64,000 nucleotides of DNA from Streptomyces virginiae (GCF_000720455.1 NZ_JOAK01000012.1:1-64000); one strand, 5' to 3'. Shown: positions 1 through 8,000, numbered from the stretch's first letter. Numbers and translations: made by a program. Notes: generated from the letters alone by a model not told the origin.

Positions 1-111
1 AACCTCGACGAAAGCAGCACCGAACAGCTCCGCCAGGGACTCGTCCCACTCGTCCGGCACGACACCACGCACGTCGTACGCCTTGACGATGTTCGAAAGA
101 TCTGCGGCCAC
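1..111 (-). CDS. manB: Phosphomannomutase/phosphoglucomutase, N-terminal fragment
   Basis: Only the first 37 codons lie in the window; the gene runs off the left edge. The GTG start at 111 follows a GGAGG ribosome site about 6 nt upstream. The fragment contains NIVKAYDVRGVVPDEWDE, the start of actinobacterial ManB-type alpha-D-phosphohexomutases, which convert mannose-6-phosphate to mannose-1-phosphate. The catalytic serine loop is outside the window. A GDP-mannose supply role agrees with the nucleotidyltransferase at 23930-25012. Identity as a phosphomannomutase rather than phosphoglucomutase is inferred from the N-terminus and from synteny. Confidence 0.8.
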   Translation of the reverse strand, partial: MAADLSNIVKAYDVRGVVPDEWDESLAELFGAAFVEV

Positions 112-189
112 TGCGTGCCCTCCTGAGGTTCTGTGCGGTTCGGCAAAACCTACCCTGAACCTGCAGCTCCACCGCAGATGACCCGAGCG

Positions 190-564
190 TCAGGAATCGG
201 GCGATCTGAGGACGCGCAGGTGTCCCCGACGGGTCTCGCCGGTGGCCTGGCCGCCCTTGCCGGTCCCGCCGGGACCGGCCGCGCGGCCCGGCGGGCGCGC
301 GGCTTCGCGGACGGCGTTGGCCAGGGCTTCGAGGTCGTCGCCGCTGGGGCGCGACGGACCGGACCCGTCGGACAGACGGACGACCTCCCAGCCCCGCGGG
401 GCTGTCAGGCGCTCCGAGTGCTCGGCGCACAGGTCGTAGCAGTGGGGTTCGGCGTAGGTGGCGAGCGGGCCGAGAACTGCGGTCGAATCGGCGTAGACGT
501 ACGTCAGTGTCGCGACGGCAGGGCGGCCGCACGCGGTGCGCGAACAGCGACGTACAAGGCTCAC
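190..564 (-). CDS. DUF3499 family protein
   Basis: This 124-residue protein is a conserved actinobacterial family of unknown function. Near the start it has SLVRRCSRTACGRPAVATLT, then TYVYADSTAVLGPLA and EPHCYDLCAEHSERLTAP. The paired cysteines (CSRTAC and HCYDLCAEH) look like a small zinc-ribbon. The tail from about residue 75 is Gly/Arg-rich and poorly conserved. The GTG at 564 was chosen because the conserved block begins right after it and upstream in-frame codons carry no start near a ribosome site. No clear Shine-Dalgarno precedes it, so it may be leaderless. It is read divergently from the next gene. Function is unknown. Confidence 0.75.
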   Translation of the reverse strand: MSLVRRCSRTACGRPAVATLTYVYADSTAVLGPLATYAEPHCYDLCAEHSERLTAPRGWEVVRLSDGSGPSRPSGDDLEALANAVREAARPPGRAAGPGGTGKGGQATGETRRGHLRVLRSPDS

Positions 565-654
565 GACGTTGGACGGTACCGCACTCTTGACCGGGCCGCG
601 ACGACTCCACCTCTGCTCCCTCCCCCGTGTCGTGCTCGGAGCTACCCTGCGGGG

Positions 655-1134
655 GTGACGGACACCCCTCTGCCCCCTTGCCCCGCCGAGCCCCCCGCGG
701 GGAGTCCCGTCGAGCCCAGAACGCGTCGGCGGGACCGGCACGGGCGCGGGATGCGCGGTCCGCTGGCCCCGCCGCAGGTGCCGCTGGCGGCGAGCCGGGC
801 GGAGCTGTTCGGGGATCTCGTACGGGACTCCGTCGAGCGGCTGGAGCGGCGCTGGCCGCAGCTGTCGGAGGTGGAGTTCCTGGTCGGTGACGTGCCGGGG
901 CCACCGGGCGGTCCGGACGGCGGCTGGAACGACGAGGCGGTGCCGCTCGGCGCGGTGTCGGAGCCCCGGCAGGGGCGGCCGGCCCGGATCGTGGTCTTCC
1001 GGCGGCCGGTGGAGATCCGTACGAAGTCGCGCGACGAGAAGGCGATGCTGGTCCACGAGATCGTGGTGGAGCAGGTGGCGGAGCTGCTGGGGCTCACTCC
1101 GGAGACCGTGGACCCCCGCTACGGCCAGGACTGA
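655..1134 (+). CDS. Metallopeptidase-family (minimal zincin-like) protein with altered HExxH motif
   Basis: The 159-residue protein starts at GTG 655 (VTDTPLPPCP). After a Pro/Arg-rich N-terminus of about 50 residues, the conserved part runs through SRAELFGDLVRDSVERLERR, EVEFLVGDVPGP and RIVVFRRPVEIR to VHEIVVEQVAELLGLTPE. This matches the small actinobacterial metallopeptidase family related to minimal MMP-like zincins (DUF1025). In place of HExxH the motif here is HEIVVEQ, so the second zinc-binding histidine is missing; catalytic activity is doubtful. It is convergent with the DUF5719 gene, with 26 nt between stops. Substrate and role are unknown. Confidence 0.75.
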   Translation: MTDTPLPPCPAEPPAGSPVEPRTRRRDRHGRGMRGPLAPPQVPLAASRAELFGDLVRDSVERLERRWPQLSEVEFLVGDVPGPPGGPDGGWNDEAVPLGAVSEPRQGRPARIVVFRRPVEIRTKSRDEKAMLVHEIVVEQVAELLGLTPETVDPRYGQD

Positions 1135-1160
1135 TCCGGCCGCGACGGGGGTCCGGCCCG

Positions 1161-2645
1161 TCACCTGGTCAGGACGGAGAGGTCCTGGGCGGCCTTGGGC
1201 ACCGACACCGTGGAGTGGTCGTCCGAGAGGCCCTGGACGGTGAACATCGTGATGCCGTCGTTCGGGAGGGACAGGGTGCGGGCCGCGTGGACCGGGCCGC
1301 CCGAGAGCGTCTCGACGGTGAGGGCGTAGGAGCCCTTCCCGCCGGCGGGGGCCAGCGTCAGCGTCTGCGTGGTGCCCGCCTTGACCGTGACCTCCTGGGA
1401 GGCCGGCTCGCCGCCGCCGGTGCCAGGGGACGCCGTCACCTTGACCTTCGCCTCGGCGCTCGGAGCGGTCAGCGCCAGCAGGGTGGTGTTCTCCTCGGGC
1501 CGGTTGTCGGCGACGGTGGCCCGGGCGCCGACCGGCCGGGTGGCCGGGACGAATCCCAGTTCCTGCTTGGCCCCGCTGCCGCGGACGACGCGTACCGCCG
1601 CGACCAGCGGGGCGGCCTTCTTGGCGTCGGTGGGGGCCAGCACCAGCGAGCCGGGCTCGCCGCGGGTCAGGTCCTTGAGGTCCATCACCGCCGTCATCCC
1701 GGCCTTGACGTGCAGCTGCTCGCTGCCGGCCGGGCTGATGGAGCCGCCCGGTCCGGCCAGGCGCAGCTTCAGGTCCGCGTCCTCCTCGCCGGGTACGAAG
1801 GCGACCAGCCGTACGGAGGTCGCGTCCGCCGGGATGCCGGGCAGCACCAGTGAGCCGGTCGGGTCGGTGGACGCGGGCAGCCAGTCGGCGCCGACGTTCT
1901 CCTCGGCGACCTGTACGGAGGCGCCCACCCGGCCGGCGCGGGTCGTCACGTGGGCGGTGGCGTCGGCGAGCTGGGTGGCGGGGAGGAGGGAGGAGAGCAG
2001 GACGGTCTTGGTGGACTTGGCGTCGACGCGGATGTTCTCGCCGGTGCCCGCCTCGGGCTTGGCCATGCCGTCGGGGCCGAAGAGGGTGATGTCGACGATG
2101 GCGGCCGCGTCGTCGGGGTTGGTGAGGTGGAGGTAGTCCTCGCGGCCCTTGGCGGTGCTGACCCCGGGGAACCAGAAGTCGGTGCCGGGCGCGGTGCAGC
2201 CGACGCCGAGCACGCCCCGGGCCCGGCCGACCGAGACCTTGGTGGTGAGCTGCGCCGTCCAGCCGGGGGCGAGGACCCCGTCGGCGCTGCCGGTGAGGGC
2301 GGGGGCGTCGGCTCCGTTGGCGGTGGCGCCGACGGGCTTGCCGGGTTCCTTGGGCTCCAGGACGGGTTTGGCGTCCTTGGTCGCGCCGAGCAGCCGGGCC
2401 GAGCCCTTGCCCTCGCCGGCGGCGGCGCCGGGCGTGAAGGAGGTGTACGTGGTCTCCGCGATGTCCGAGGAGCTGGGCCCGGGGCACACCAGCAGGGACC
2501 GCTCCACCGGCATCCGGGCGGAGGCGGCGGCCTTGCCGTCGGACGCCCCGCCCGCGGGGGCGGGCGCGGTGAGGGCGGCGACGCCGGTGAGGGCGGCCAG
2601 CGCGGCGGTCACGGCCGCCAGCGTCAGGGGTGCGCGCTGCTTCAC
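1161..2645 (-). CDS. DUF5719 family exported protein
   Basis: This 494-residue protein has a signal sequence or N-terminal anchor at residues 1-30 (KQRAP, a hydrophobic Ala/Leu stretch, then APAPAGG). A long extracellular part of beta-rich repeats follows, typical of DUF5719. Motifs include VGCTAPGTDFWFPG, DYLHLTNPDD and VDITLFGPDG. The ATG at 2643-2645 overlaps the stop of the upstream glycosyltransferase by 4 nt (ATGA), so the two are translationally coupled. That pairing suggests an extracytoplasmic partner for a glycopolymer or glycoprotein pathway. No catalytic residues are recognised. Confidence 0.8.
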   Translation of the reverse strand: MKQRAPLTLAAVTAALAALTGVAALTAPAPAGGASDGKAAASARMPVERSLLVCPGPSSSDIAETTYTSFTPGAAAGEGKGSARLLGATKDAKPVLEPKEPGKPVGATANGADAPALTGSADGVLAPGWTAQLTTKVSVGRARGVLGVGCTAPGTDFWFPGVSTAKGREDYLHLTNPDDAAAIVDITLFGPDGMAKPEAGTGENIRVDAKSTKTVLLSSLLPATQLADATAHVTTRAGRVGASVQVAEENVGADWLPASTDPTGSLVLPGIPADATSVRLVAFVPGEEDADLKLRLAGPGGSISPAGSEQLHVKAGMTAVMDLKDLTRGEPGSLVLAPTDAKKAAPLVAAVRVVRGSGAKQELGFVPATRPVGARATVADNRPEENTTLLALTAPSAEAKVKVTASPGTGGGEPASQEVTVKAGTTQTLTLAPAGGKGSYALTVETLSGGPVHAARTLSLPNDGITMFTVQGLSDDHSTVSVPKAAQDLSVLTR

Positions 2646-5600
2646 TGCTGGGGGCTCCCGTCAGGACGCGGGTCGTGCTGTGCGTGGACGTCGTGGGGTG
2701 GGTACGGCTCGTAGGGCTCGTACGGGTAGGGGTAGTGCTGCCCGTCCTGGTCGTGGACCGGCTGGTGCGGCTGCTGCGGGTACGGGGTCCCGTAGGCCGC
2801 GCCGCCCTGCTGCTGGTCGTACCCGGTGTACTGCTGCTCGTACGGGTACTGCTGCTCGGGCTGCTCGGGCTGCTGGGGCTCGTAGGCGTAGCCGCCCTGG
2901 TCGTCGTACGCCTGGTACGCGTAGGACTCCTCGCCGTACACCGGCTGCGCGGGGATCTGCGCGTACGGGTCGGCGGCGGCCGCGGTCTCCACGGGGCCGG
3001 GGGCGGCGTCCGCCTCGGCCTCGGCGCGCAGCCGGCGGGCGCGGCGGCCTTCGCCGGCTTCGCCCGGGCCGGGGCGGGAGGTGGGCGCGGCCTCCTCCTC
3101 GGGCAGGTCGTCGTCGAGCTGGGCGCGCCGGCCGGGCAGGGCCATGACCAGCAGGACGAGGGCGAGCAGGCCCTGGGTCCAGTTCCAGGCGGTGCGCAGC
3201 GGGGAGTCCTCGTGGACGAGGTCGAGGCGGCCTCCGCCGGCGGGGAGCTCGAAGCCCTGGGCCCAGCCGTCGAGGGTCTTGGCCTTGAGGGGCTTGCCGT
3301 CGAGGGTGGCCTGCCAGCCGCCGTCGGCCCGGTCGGCGATGCGCAGCACGCGGCCGGCCTCGCCGGCGGGGATCTTGCCGTGGGCCTCGACGGGGCCGGC
3401 GGCGACCGGGATGGGGGCCTCGCCCTGCTTGGCGGAGACGATGACGGCGCGCGGCAGCCAGGGCTCGACGCCCCAGAGGGCGGTGCCGTCCTGCTGGTGG
3501 CGTCGGCTCAGGCCCGGGGTGGCGTCGAGGACGCGGCGGATGTCCTCGGGGCCGCCGGGGCGGAACATCACGAAGCGGACGGCGTAGGCGCTGAGCTGGC
3601 TGGACTGGTCGGCGCCGGAGCCGGCGACGAGGTTGGAGACGACCTTGTCGAGGCGGGGGTCGTCGCCGGTCCGGGCGGTGATCTCGGCGTCGCCGAGGCG
3701 GCCGCCGGGGCCGCGGACGAGGCTGTAGGAGACGGTGGCGGGCCGGTTGAGGTCGAGGAGCAGGGTGCGGGTCTGGTTGTCGTCGCCGCCGGCGTCGGCG
3801 ACGAAGGCCGGCACCTGTACGGGGTCGCGGCGCTGGAGCGGGCCGTCGGCGCCGGCGACCACCCAGGTGGCCGCGGCGATGAGCGGGCCCGCGGCGGCGG
3901 CGAGGGCGATGAGGGCGGCGAGCGGCTGGCGCCAGCCGAAGTTGCGGGCGGCGACCCGGTCCTTGGCGCCGTCCGCGCCGACCGTGGCGGCGGCGAGGAG
4001 GGCGATTCCGTAGACGAGGGTGGCGGGTCCGGCCCAGGCGGTCCGGTTGGTGAGGACGGCGAGGAGGAGGGCGGCCAGGGCGGTGGCCCAGGCGGTGCGG
4101 ACGGCGAACTGCCGGTCGGCGCGGAGCAGGGCCGCCAGGGCGGCGAGGACGACGCCGGCGAGCAGCAGGCGGGCGCCGGTGCCGGGGCCGCCGGGGCTGA
4201 GGCCGAGGAGGTCCAGGGCGCCCGCGGAGCCGGCGCCGTAGGGCAGTCCGGCTTCCTGGAGGAGGCGGCCGGGGTGCGTGAGCAGGCCCAGCGACCAGGG
4301 GGCGAGGACGAGGAGGGGGACGGCGAGGGTGGCGAGCAGCCGCAGGCCGTACGTCTTCCACTGTGCGCGGCGCAGGACGAGCGCGGCGGTGCCGAGGAGG
4401 ACGGCGAGCGGCCAGGCGACCGGGGTGAAGGCGGTGGCCAGGGTCAGCAGGAGCGTGTACGTCCACACCGCGCGCCAGCCGCCCCGCTGTTCGGGTGCGG
4501 CGTGCTCGCCGAGGCCGAAGGCGGCGATGGCGGAGCGGGCGATGAGGGGGAGCACGACGGCGAGGACGGCGGTGCCGAGGCGGCCGCCCGCGAGGGCGCC
4601 GGTGACGGCGGGGAGGAAGGCGTAGGCGGTGGCGGCCCAGGCGCGCAGCAGCCGGGATTCGACGAGCGGCCGGGAGGCGAAGTAGGCGGTGAGGCCGGCC
4701 AGCGGCACGGATCCGACGAGCAGGAGGGTCAGGGCGGCCTGGGTGGAGCCGAACAGCAGGGTGGAGAGGGCGCCGAGGGCGGCCAGGTAGGGCGGTGCGG
4801 AGGCGGTGGAGCCGGTGCCCACGGGGTGCCAGCCGTCGGTGTGGATGTTCCACAGGTCGAGGCCGCTGTCGGGGGCGGGCAGCAGGGCGCCGCCCATGAG
4901 GGAGCCGCCGCCGATCAGGGCGCGGCAGGCCGCGAGGGAGACCAGAAGGAGCAGTCCGAAGAGGAAGGGTGCGGGGTTGCGCGCGATCCGCTTGAGGCGT
5001 GCGAAGCGCTCGGTCTCCTGGTAGTCGCCGTCCTCGCCGGGTGCGCTCAGGATGCTGGCGCCGCCGTGGCGGCCGGCGGGGGCGGAGTCGGTGTGGCGGT
5101 CGCCGCCGAAGTACCCGGCGAGCTGTTCGGCGTTGGCCCGCAGGGAGGCTCCCGGCGGCGGGAAGAGCTGGCGCAGTTCGGAGGCGGGGACGGCCGGGCG
5201 GCTGCGGGCCTTGCGGGCGGCGAGCAGGCGGCCGGGGCGCAGCAGGGTGGCGAGGAGGCCGGTGATCTCGTCGACGGCCTGGCCGGGGGCCTTGCCGATC
5301 AGGTAGGCGAGGGTGCGCAGGACGGTGCCGAGGACGACGCGCAGCAGTACGTAGGGCAGGGCGCGGCCGGAGCTGTTGGCGAGGATCGTGTAGACGGCGC
5401 CGGCCTTGTCGACGCGGTGCGGGCCGGCGGTGGTGCGGCCGGCGCAGTCGACGGTCCGGCGTTCGCGGGCGGAGGCCTCGGCGTGGCGCATGACGGCGTC
5501 GGGGGCGACGAGGACGGTGTGGCCGGCGCTCTGGGCGCGCCAGCACAGGTCGACGTCGTCGCGCATGAGGGGCAGGCGCCGGTCGAAGCCGCCGAGGTCG

Positions 5601-6298
5601 TCGTAGACGTCGCGGCGTACGAGCATGCCGGCGGTGGAGACGGAGAGGACGGGGCGGACCTGGTCGTGCTGGCCCTGGTCCTGTTCGCGGCGGTCGAGGC
5701 CGGTCCAGCGGCGGCCGCTGCGGGCGATGGTGACGCCGGCTTCGAGGAGCTGCTTCTTGTCGTACCAGCCGCGGAGCTTGGGGCCGATGATCGCGGCGTC
5801 GGGGTTCTCGTCGGCGACGCGGAGCAGTTCGGTGAGGGCGTCGGGTTCGGGGGCGCTGTCGTCGTGCAGGAGCCAGAGCCACTGGACGGGTTCGCCGTGG
5901 GGGAGGTCGGGGAGGTCGTAGGCGTCGTCGCGCCACGTGCGGCTGACGGGGTCCCAGCCGCTGGGGCGCTTGAGGTACGGGAGGTCCTCGGGGCTCAGGG
6001 TGCCTGCGGTGCGCGCGGATTCGTCGACGGCGGTGCCGAATCCGGTGCGGCGGGCGAGGTGGAGGACGCGGTCGTCGCCGAGGGCTTCGGTGAGGAGCCG
6101 CGCGGACTCGTCGGCGCTGCCGGTGTCGGCGGCGACGTGGTTCTGCGCGGGGCGTTCCTGGCCGAGGAGGCCGGCGAGCGTCCGGGGCAGCCAGCGGGCG
6201 CCGTCGTGGGCGACGAGGACCGCGGTGACGACGTGCCGGGGGAACTGTGGTGTGTCGGGGGCCTGGTAGGAGGCCGTCGACTGGCTGTGCAGGGACAT
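2642..6298 (-). CDS. Very large family 2 glycosyltransferase with membrane domain and Tyr/Gln/Pro-rich tail
   Basis: The protein has 1218 residues. Residues about 20-330 form a GT-A glycosyltransferase: VTAVLVAHDGARWLPRTLAG at the start, the DxD-like WLLHDDSAPEPDAL, and a GGFDRRLPLMRDDVDLCWRA acceptor block. Residues about 430-880 hold many hydrophobic helices, followed by an extracytoplasmic part and a last helix near 1050. The final 150 or so residues are low-complexity Tyr/Gln/Pro (repeats such as YPYEPYEPYPP), probably disordered. It is the first gene of a two-gene unit with the DUF5719 protein and lies downstream of whiB, separated by a terminator. Polyprenyl-phosphate sugar transfer at the membrane is likely; donor and product cannot be read from the sequence. 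Confidence 0.85.
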   Translation of the reverse strand: MSLHSQSTASYQAPDTPQFPRHVVTAVLVAHDGARWLPRTLAGLLGQERPAQNHVAADTGSADESARLLTEALGDDRVLHLARRTGFGTAVDESARTAGTLSPEDLPYLKRPSGWDPVSRTWRDDAYDLPDLPHGEPVQWLWLLHDDSAPEPDALTELLRVADENPDAAIIGPKLRGWYDKKQLLEAGVTIARSGRRWTGLDRREQDQGQHDQVRPVLSVSTAGMLVRRDVYDDLGGFDRRLPLMRDDVDLCWRAQSAGHTVLVAPDAVMRHAEASARERRTVDCAGRTTAGPHRVDKAGAVYTILANSSGRALPYVLLRVVLGTVLRTLAYLIGKAPGQAVDEITGLLATLLRPGRLLAARKARSRPAVPASELRQLFPPPGASLRANAEQLAGYFGGDRHTDSAPAGRHGGASILSAPGEDGDYQETERFARLKRIARNPAPFLFGLLLLVSLAACRALIGGGSLMGGALLPAPDSGLDLWNIHTDGWHPVGTGSTASAPPYLAALGALSTLLFGSTQAALTLLLVGSVPLAGLTAYFASRPLVESRLLRAWAATAYAFLPAVTGALAGGRLGTAVLAVVLPLIARSAIAAFGLGEHAAPEQRGGWRAVWTYTLLLTLATAFTPVAWPLAVLLGTAALVLRRAQWKTYGLRLLATLAVPLLVLAPWSLGLLTHPGRLLQEAGLPYGAGSAGALDLLGLSPGGPGTGARLLLAGVVLAALAALLRADRQFAVRTAWATALAALLLAVLTNRTAWAGPATLVYGIALLAAATVGADGAKDRVAARNFGWRQPLAALIALAAAAGPLIAAATWVVAGADGPLQRRDPVQVPAFVADAGGDDNQTRTLLLDLNRPATVSYSLVRGPGGRLGDAEITARTGDDPRLDKVVSNLVAGSGADQSSQLSAYAVRFVMFRPGGPEDIRRVLDATPGLSRRHQQDGTALWGVEPWLPRAVIVSAKQGEAPIPVAAGPVEAHGKIPAGEAGRVLRIADRADGGWQATLDGKPLKAKTLDGWAQGFELPAGGGRLDLVHEDSPLRTAWNWTQGLLALVLLVMALPGRRAQLDDDLPEEEAAPTSRPGPGEAGEGRRARRLRAEAEADAAPGPVETAAAADPYAQIPAQPVYGEESYAYQAYDDQGGYAYEPQQPEQPEQQYPYEQQYTGYDQQQGGAAYGTPYPQQPHQPVHDQDGQHYPYPYEPYEPYPPHDVHAQHDPRPDGSPQQ

Positions 6299-6388
6299 CG
6301 CGGTACGGGCCCTCCGGCCGGGGGTCCGGGGGTGGTGTGCCCTCGGAGGCTGCTGGACAGCGCCCCACCCTAACGGCTGCCAAAGCAG

Positions 6389-6427
6389 CGGTCCGCCTCC
6401 TGCGGGGAAGGTGCAGGAGGCGGACCG
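6389..6427 (-). terminator. Terminator of whiB
   Basis: A perfect 15-bp inverted repeat (CGGTCCGCCTCCTGC at 6389-6403 and its complement at 6413-6427) encloses a 9-nt loop. It lies about 110 bp past the whiB stop and before the glycosyltransferase start, so it probably separates the two transcripts. Confidence 0.7.
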
Positions 6428-6536
6428 TGTGTGGTGCTCTTCGTTCGGCTGTGCGTCGTGCTCGACGTCTTGCTCGGATATTCGGATATGTCGTGCGGGG
6501 TGCCGCGGGTGCCGGGCCGTTGGCGCTCCGGCGGTG

Positions 6537-6800
6537 TCAGACGGCTGCCTTTTTCAGGCGCCGGCGCTCGCGCTCGGACAGGCCGCCCCAGATGCCGAAT
6601 CGCTCGTCGTTGGCGAGGGCGTACTCAAGGCATTCGGAGCGGACCTCGCAGGCGAGGCAGACCTTCTTGGCCTCACGGGTGGAGCCGCCCTTCTCGGGAA
6701 AGAAGGATTCGGGGTCGGTCTGGGCGCACAGGGCGCGCTCCTGCCATCCGAGCTCCTCGTCCGCTTCCTCGACCAGCAGTTCCTGAAACAGCTCGGTCAT
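6537..6800 (-). CDS. whiB: WhiB, iron-sulfur developmental regulator
   Basis: This 87-residue Wbl protein carries the four cluster-binding cysteines C25, C48, C51 and C57 (LCAQTDPESFF and VCLACEVRSEC), the turn FGIWGGLSE, and the basic tail RERRRLKK. Near-complete agreement with remembered S. coelicolor WhiB (SCO3034), including the KGGSTREAKKVC block, separates it from other Wbl paralogues. WhiB binds a [4Fe-4S] cluster and, with WhiA, drives the switch from aerial growth to sporulation septation. The ATG start follows GAGGGG by about 5 nt. A sigma-70-like promoter sits upstream and a strong hairpin downstream. Confidence 0.95.
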   Translation of the reverse strand: MTELFQELLVEEADEELGWQERALCAQTDPESFFPEKGGSTREAKKVCLACEVRSECLEYALANDERFGIWGGLSERERRRLKKAAV

Positions 6801-6867
6801 GTGCGCCCCTCGCTCTGTTGGTGCGTCCCCGTGGTCACGTCGTCACTCATTGCTACGTAACGACACG

Positions 6868-6903
6868 AGTGAAATTACAAGTGCGTGGCTCCGGGGCAGT
6901 CAA
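6868..6903 (-). promoter_or_regulatory. Candidate whiB promoter
   Basis: On the minus strand TTGACT (6898-6903) is followed after 17 nt by TTGTAA (6875-6880), placing transcription start near 6868, roughly 70 nt before the whiB ATG. S. coelicolor whiB is known to have two promoters; which of them this would match cannot be told here. Confidence 0.45.
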
Positions 6904-7214
6904 GCCGAGATCTGCTATTGGGCCCCTTATTCACTCTGCGGAACCAAGCCTATGCAGAAAGTGTTCATATCGCCAAAAATCGTGACACATGCCATCGGCG
7001 TCCTCAGATGTCACCTTCACCCGTTATCCACGCGTCACCTCGGAGTGGGGTTGCGATCGGCCCCGAAGAGCGGCGCAGATCACATTCAGGTCACGATGGC
7101 GAGATCAGGTTTAGCCCCGGCGCAGCGCAATTGCCCCGCCCTGGACTGCACAAACCTTTCTCCGCTCACAGTAACCGGATGAGGTGAAACTTTTCCCCCA
7201 AACCGGACATTGGG
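6904..7214. other. Intergenic stretch between whiB and the cysteine dioxygenase leader
   Basis: About 310 bp without a convincing gene. It is less G+C-rich than the flanks and contains A/T-rich patches around 6905-7020. Short open frames here show neither codon bias nor ribosome sites. It probably holds upstream regulatory DNA for the two divergent transcripts, but no specific operator was recognised. Confidence 0.4.
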
Positions 7215-7244
7215 TTGACAGCCGGACCCCAAACCCGGTCTCCT
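7215..7244 (+). promoter_or_regulatory. Candidate promoter of the polycysteine leader
   Basis: A consensus TTGACA lies at 7215-7220. With an 18-nt spacer the -10 position falls at 7239-7244 (TCTCCT, a poor match). The predicted start is at or next to the A of the leader ATG at 7252, which implies a leaderless leader ORF. Confidence 0.4.
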
Positions 7245-7251
7245 TGTTCGC

Positions 7252-7338
7252 ATGTCAGCGCCCGCAGCCACCACCCGGACCCCCATTCGTGGGTTCCTGT
7301 GCGCTGCCCAGGTTCGCTGTTGCTGTTGCTGCTGTTGA
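7252..7338 (+). CDS. Polycysteine leader peptide (cysteine attenuator)
   Basis: A 28-codon ORF begins MSAPAATTRTPIRGF, has a Cys at codon 17, and ends with six consecutive Cys codons (23-28, alternating TGT and TGC) just before TGA at 7336. Six adjacent cysteines immediately before a stop, 86 nt upstream of a cysteine-degrading gene, are hard to explain except as a ribosome-stalling sensor. Short polycysteine leader ORFs acting as cysteine-responsive attenuators are known from mycobacteria, where they are leaderless; the promoter placement suggests the same here. Its role in this organism is inferred. The overlapping frame reads poly-Leu through the same repeat but lacks this placement. Confidence 0.75.
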   Translation: MSAPAATTRTPIRGFLCAAQVRCCCCCC

Positions 7339-7345
7339 TGCCCGT

Positions 7346-7415
7346 GGAGCCTCGGCTCCCCAGAGCTCCGGCACTCCCCCACAGCGACCGCCAGCACGAC
7401 TGACATCCGTCGAGG
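7346..7415 (+). promoter_or_regulatory. Attenuator hairpin with possible anti-Shine-Dalgarno
   Basis: Eight nt after the leader stop is a small hairpin, GGAGC-CTCG-GCTCC (7346-7359). A second GCTCC at 7365-7369 could pair with the same GGAGC arm. CCTCG at 7350-7354 is exactly complementary to CGAGG at 7411-7415, the ribosome site of the dioxygenase gene. The two pairings exclude each other. A ribosome stalled on the Cys codons would cover or disturb the first hairpin, so leader translation could control access to the ribosome site. Pairing is by eye and is not modelled. Confidence 0.45.
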
Positions 7416-7424
7416 TACACCCCG

Positions 7425-8000
7425 ATGAACAGCACCACCACCAGCGCCACCACCGCTCCCGCGACCGCCGTCACCGACGCGACCGCCACCACCGTCGCCA
7501 CCGCCGCCACCGTCGAGAGCGACCTCCAGATCGCCGGCGACATCCTCGCCGTCCAGCACCTCCTCCAGCCCGCCCGCGAACATCCGGCCACCGTCGCCGA
7601 GTTCGTCGGCCTGGCCCGCTCCATCGCCGAGGACCGCGCCTCCTGGGAGCACCTCGTCCGGTACGACGCCACCACCCGCTGGTACCACCGGCTGCGCACC
7701 GGCCCCGGCTACGAGGTCTGGCTGCTCAGCTGGGTCCCCGGCCAGGGCAGCGGCCTGCACGACCACGGCGCCTCCTCCGGCGTCCTGACGGTCCTGGAGG
7801 GCGAGCTCACCGAGCACACCTCCCGCGGACGGCTCACCCACCGCGCCGGCGGCCAGCGCGTCTTCGCCCCCGGCTACGCACACGAGGTCGTCAACGACAC
7901 CCTCGACGGCGCGGTCAGCCTGCACGTCTACTTCCCCGGGCTGACCGAGATGCCGATGCACAGCTGCTCCCCGGCCGAATCCGAGTCCGTCCCCGCCTGA
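7425..8000 (+). CDS. Cysteine dioxygenase family protein
   Basis: This 191-residue cupin carries the iron-binding 3-His set: H112 and H114 in GSGLHDHGASSG, and H153 in PGYAHEVVN, together with VLEGELTEH. The family oxidises L-cysteine to cysteine sulfinate with O2 in the cytoplasm. The first 30 or so residues are an Ala/Thr-rich low-complexity stretch not needed for the fold, so translation could start later. ATG 7425 was chosen because CGAGG lies 9 nt upstream. The gene follows the polycysteine leader and precedes fbiA by 61 nt. Substrate is inferred from family and from the cysteine-sensing leader; a related thiol is possible. Confidence 0.85.
   Translation: MNSTTTSATTAPATAVTDATATTVATAATVESDLQIAGDILAVQHLLQPAREHPATVAEFVGLARSIAEDRASWEHLVRYDATTRWYHRLRTGPGYEVWLLSWVPGQGSGLHDHGASSGVLTVLEGELTEHTSRGRLTHRAGGQRVFAPGYAHEVVNDTLDGAVSLHVYFPGLTEMPMHSCSPAESESVPA

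Noticed and set aside
2630..6373. A 1247-codon open frame on the plus strand, opposite the large glycosyltransferase
   Set aside because: It is an antisense shadow created by G+C-rich codon bias. It has repetitive Gly/Ala/Val composition and no domain, while the minus-strand frame has a clear GT2 domain and an ATGA-coupled neighbour.
7215..7403. A 62-codon frame with seven Leu in a row overlapping the Cys leader
   Set aside because: It reads the same GCT-type repeat in another frame and reaches almost to the dioxygenase start without a ribosome site; the Cys frame ends exactly at the run and explains the context better.
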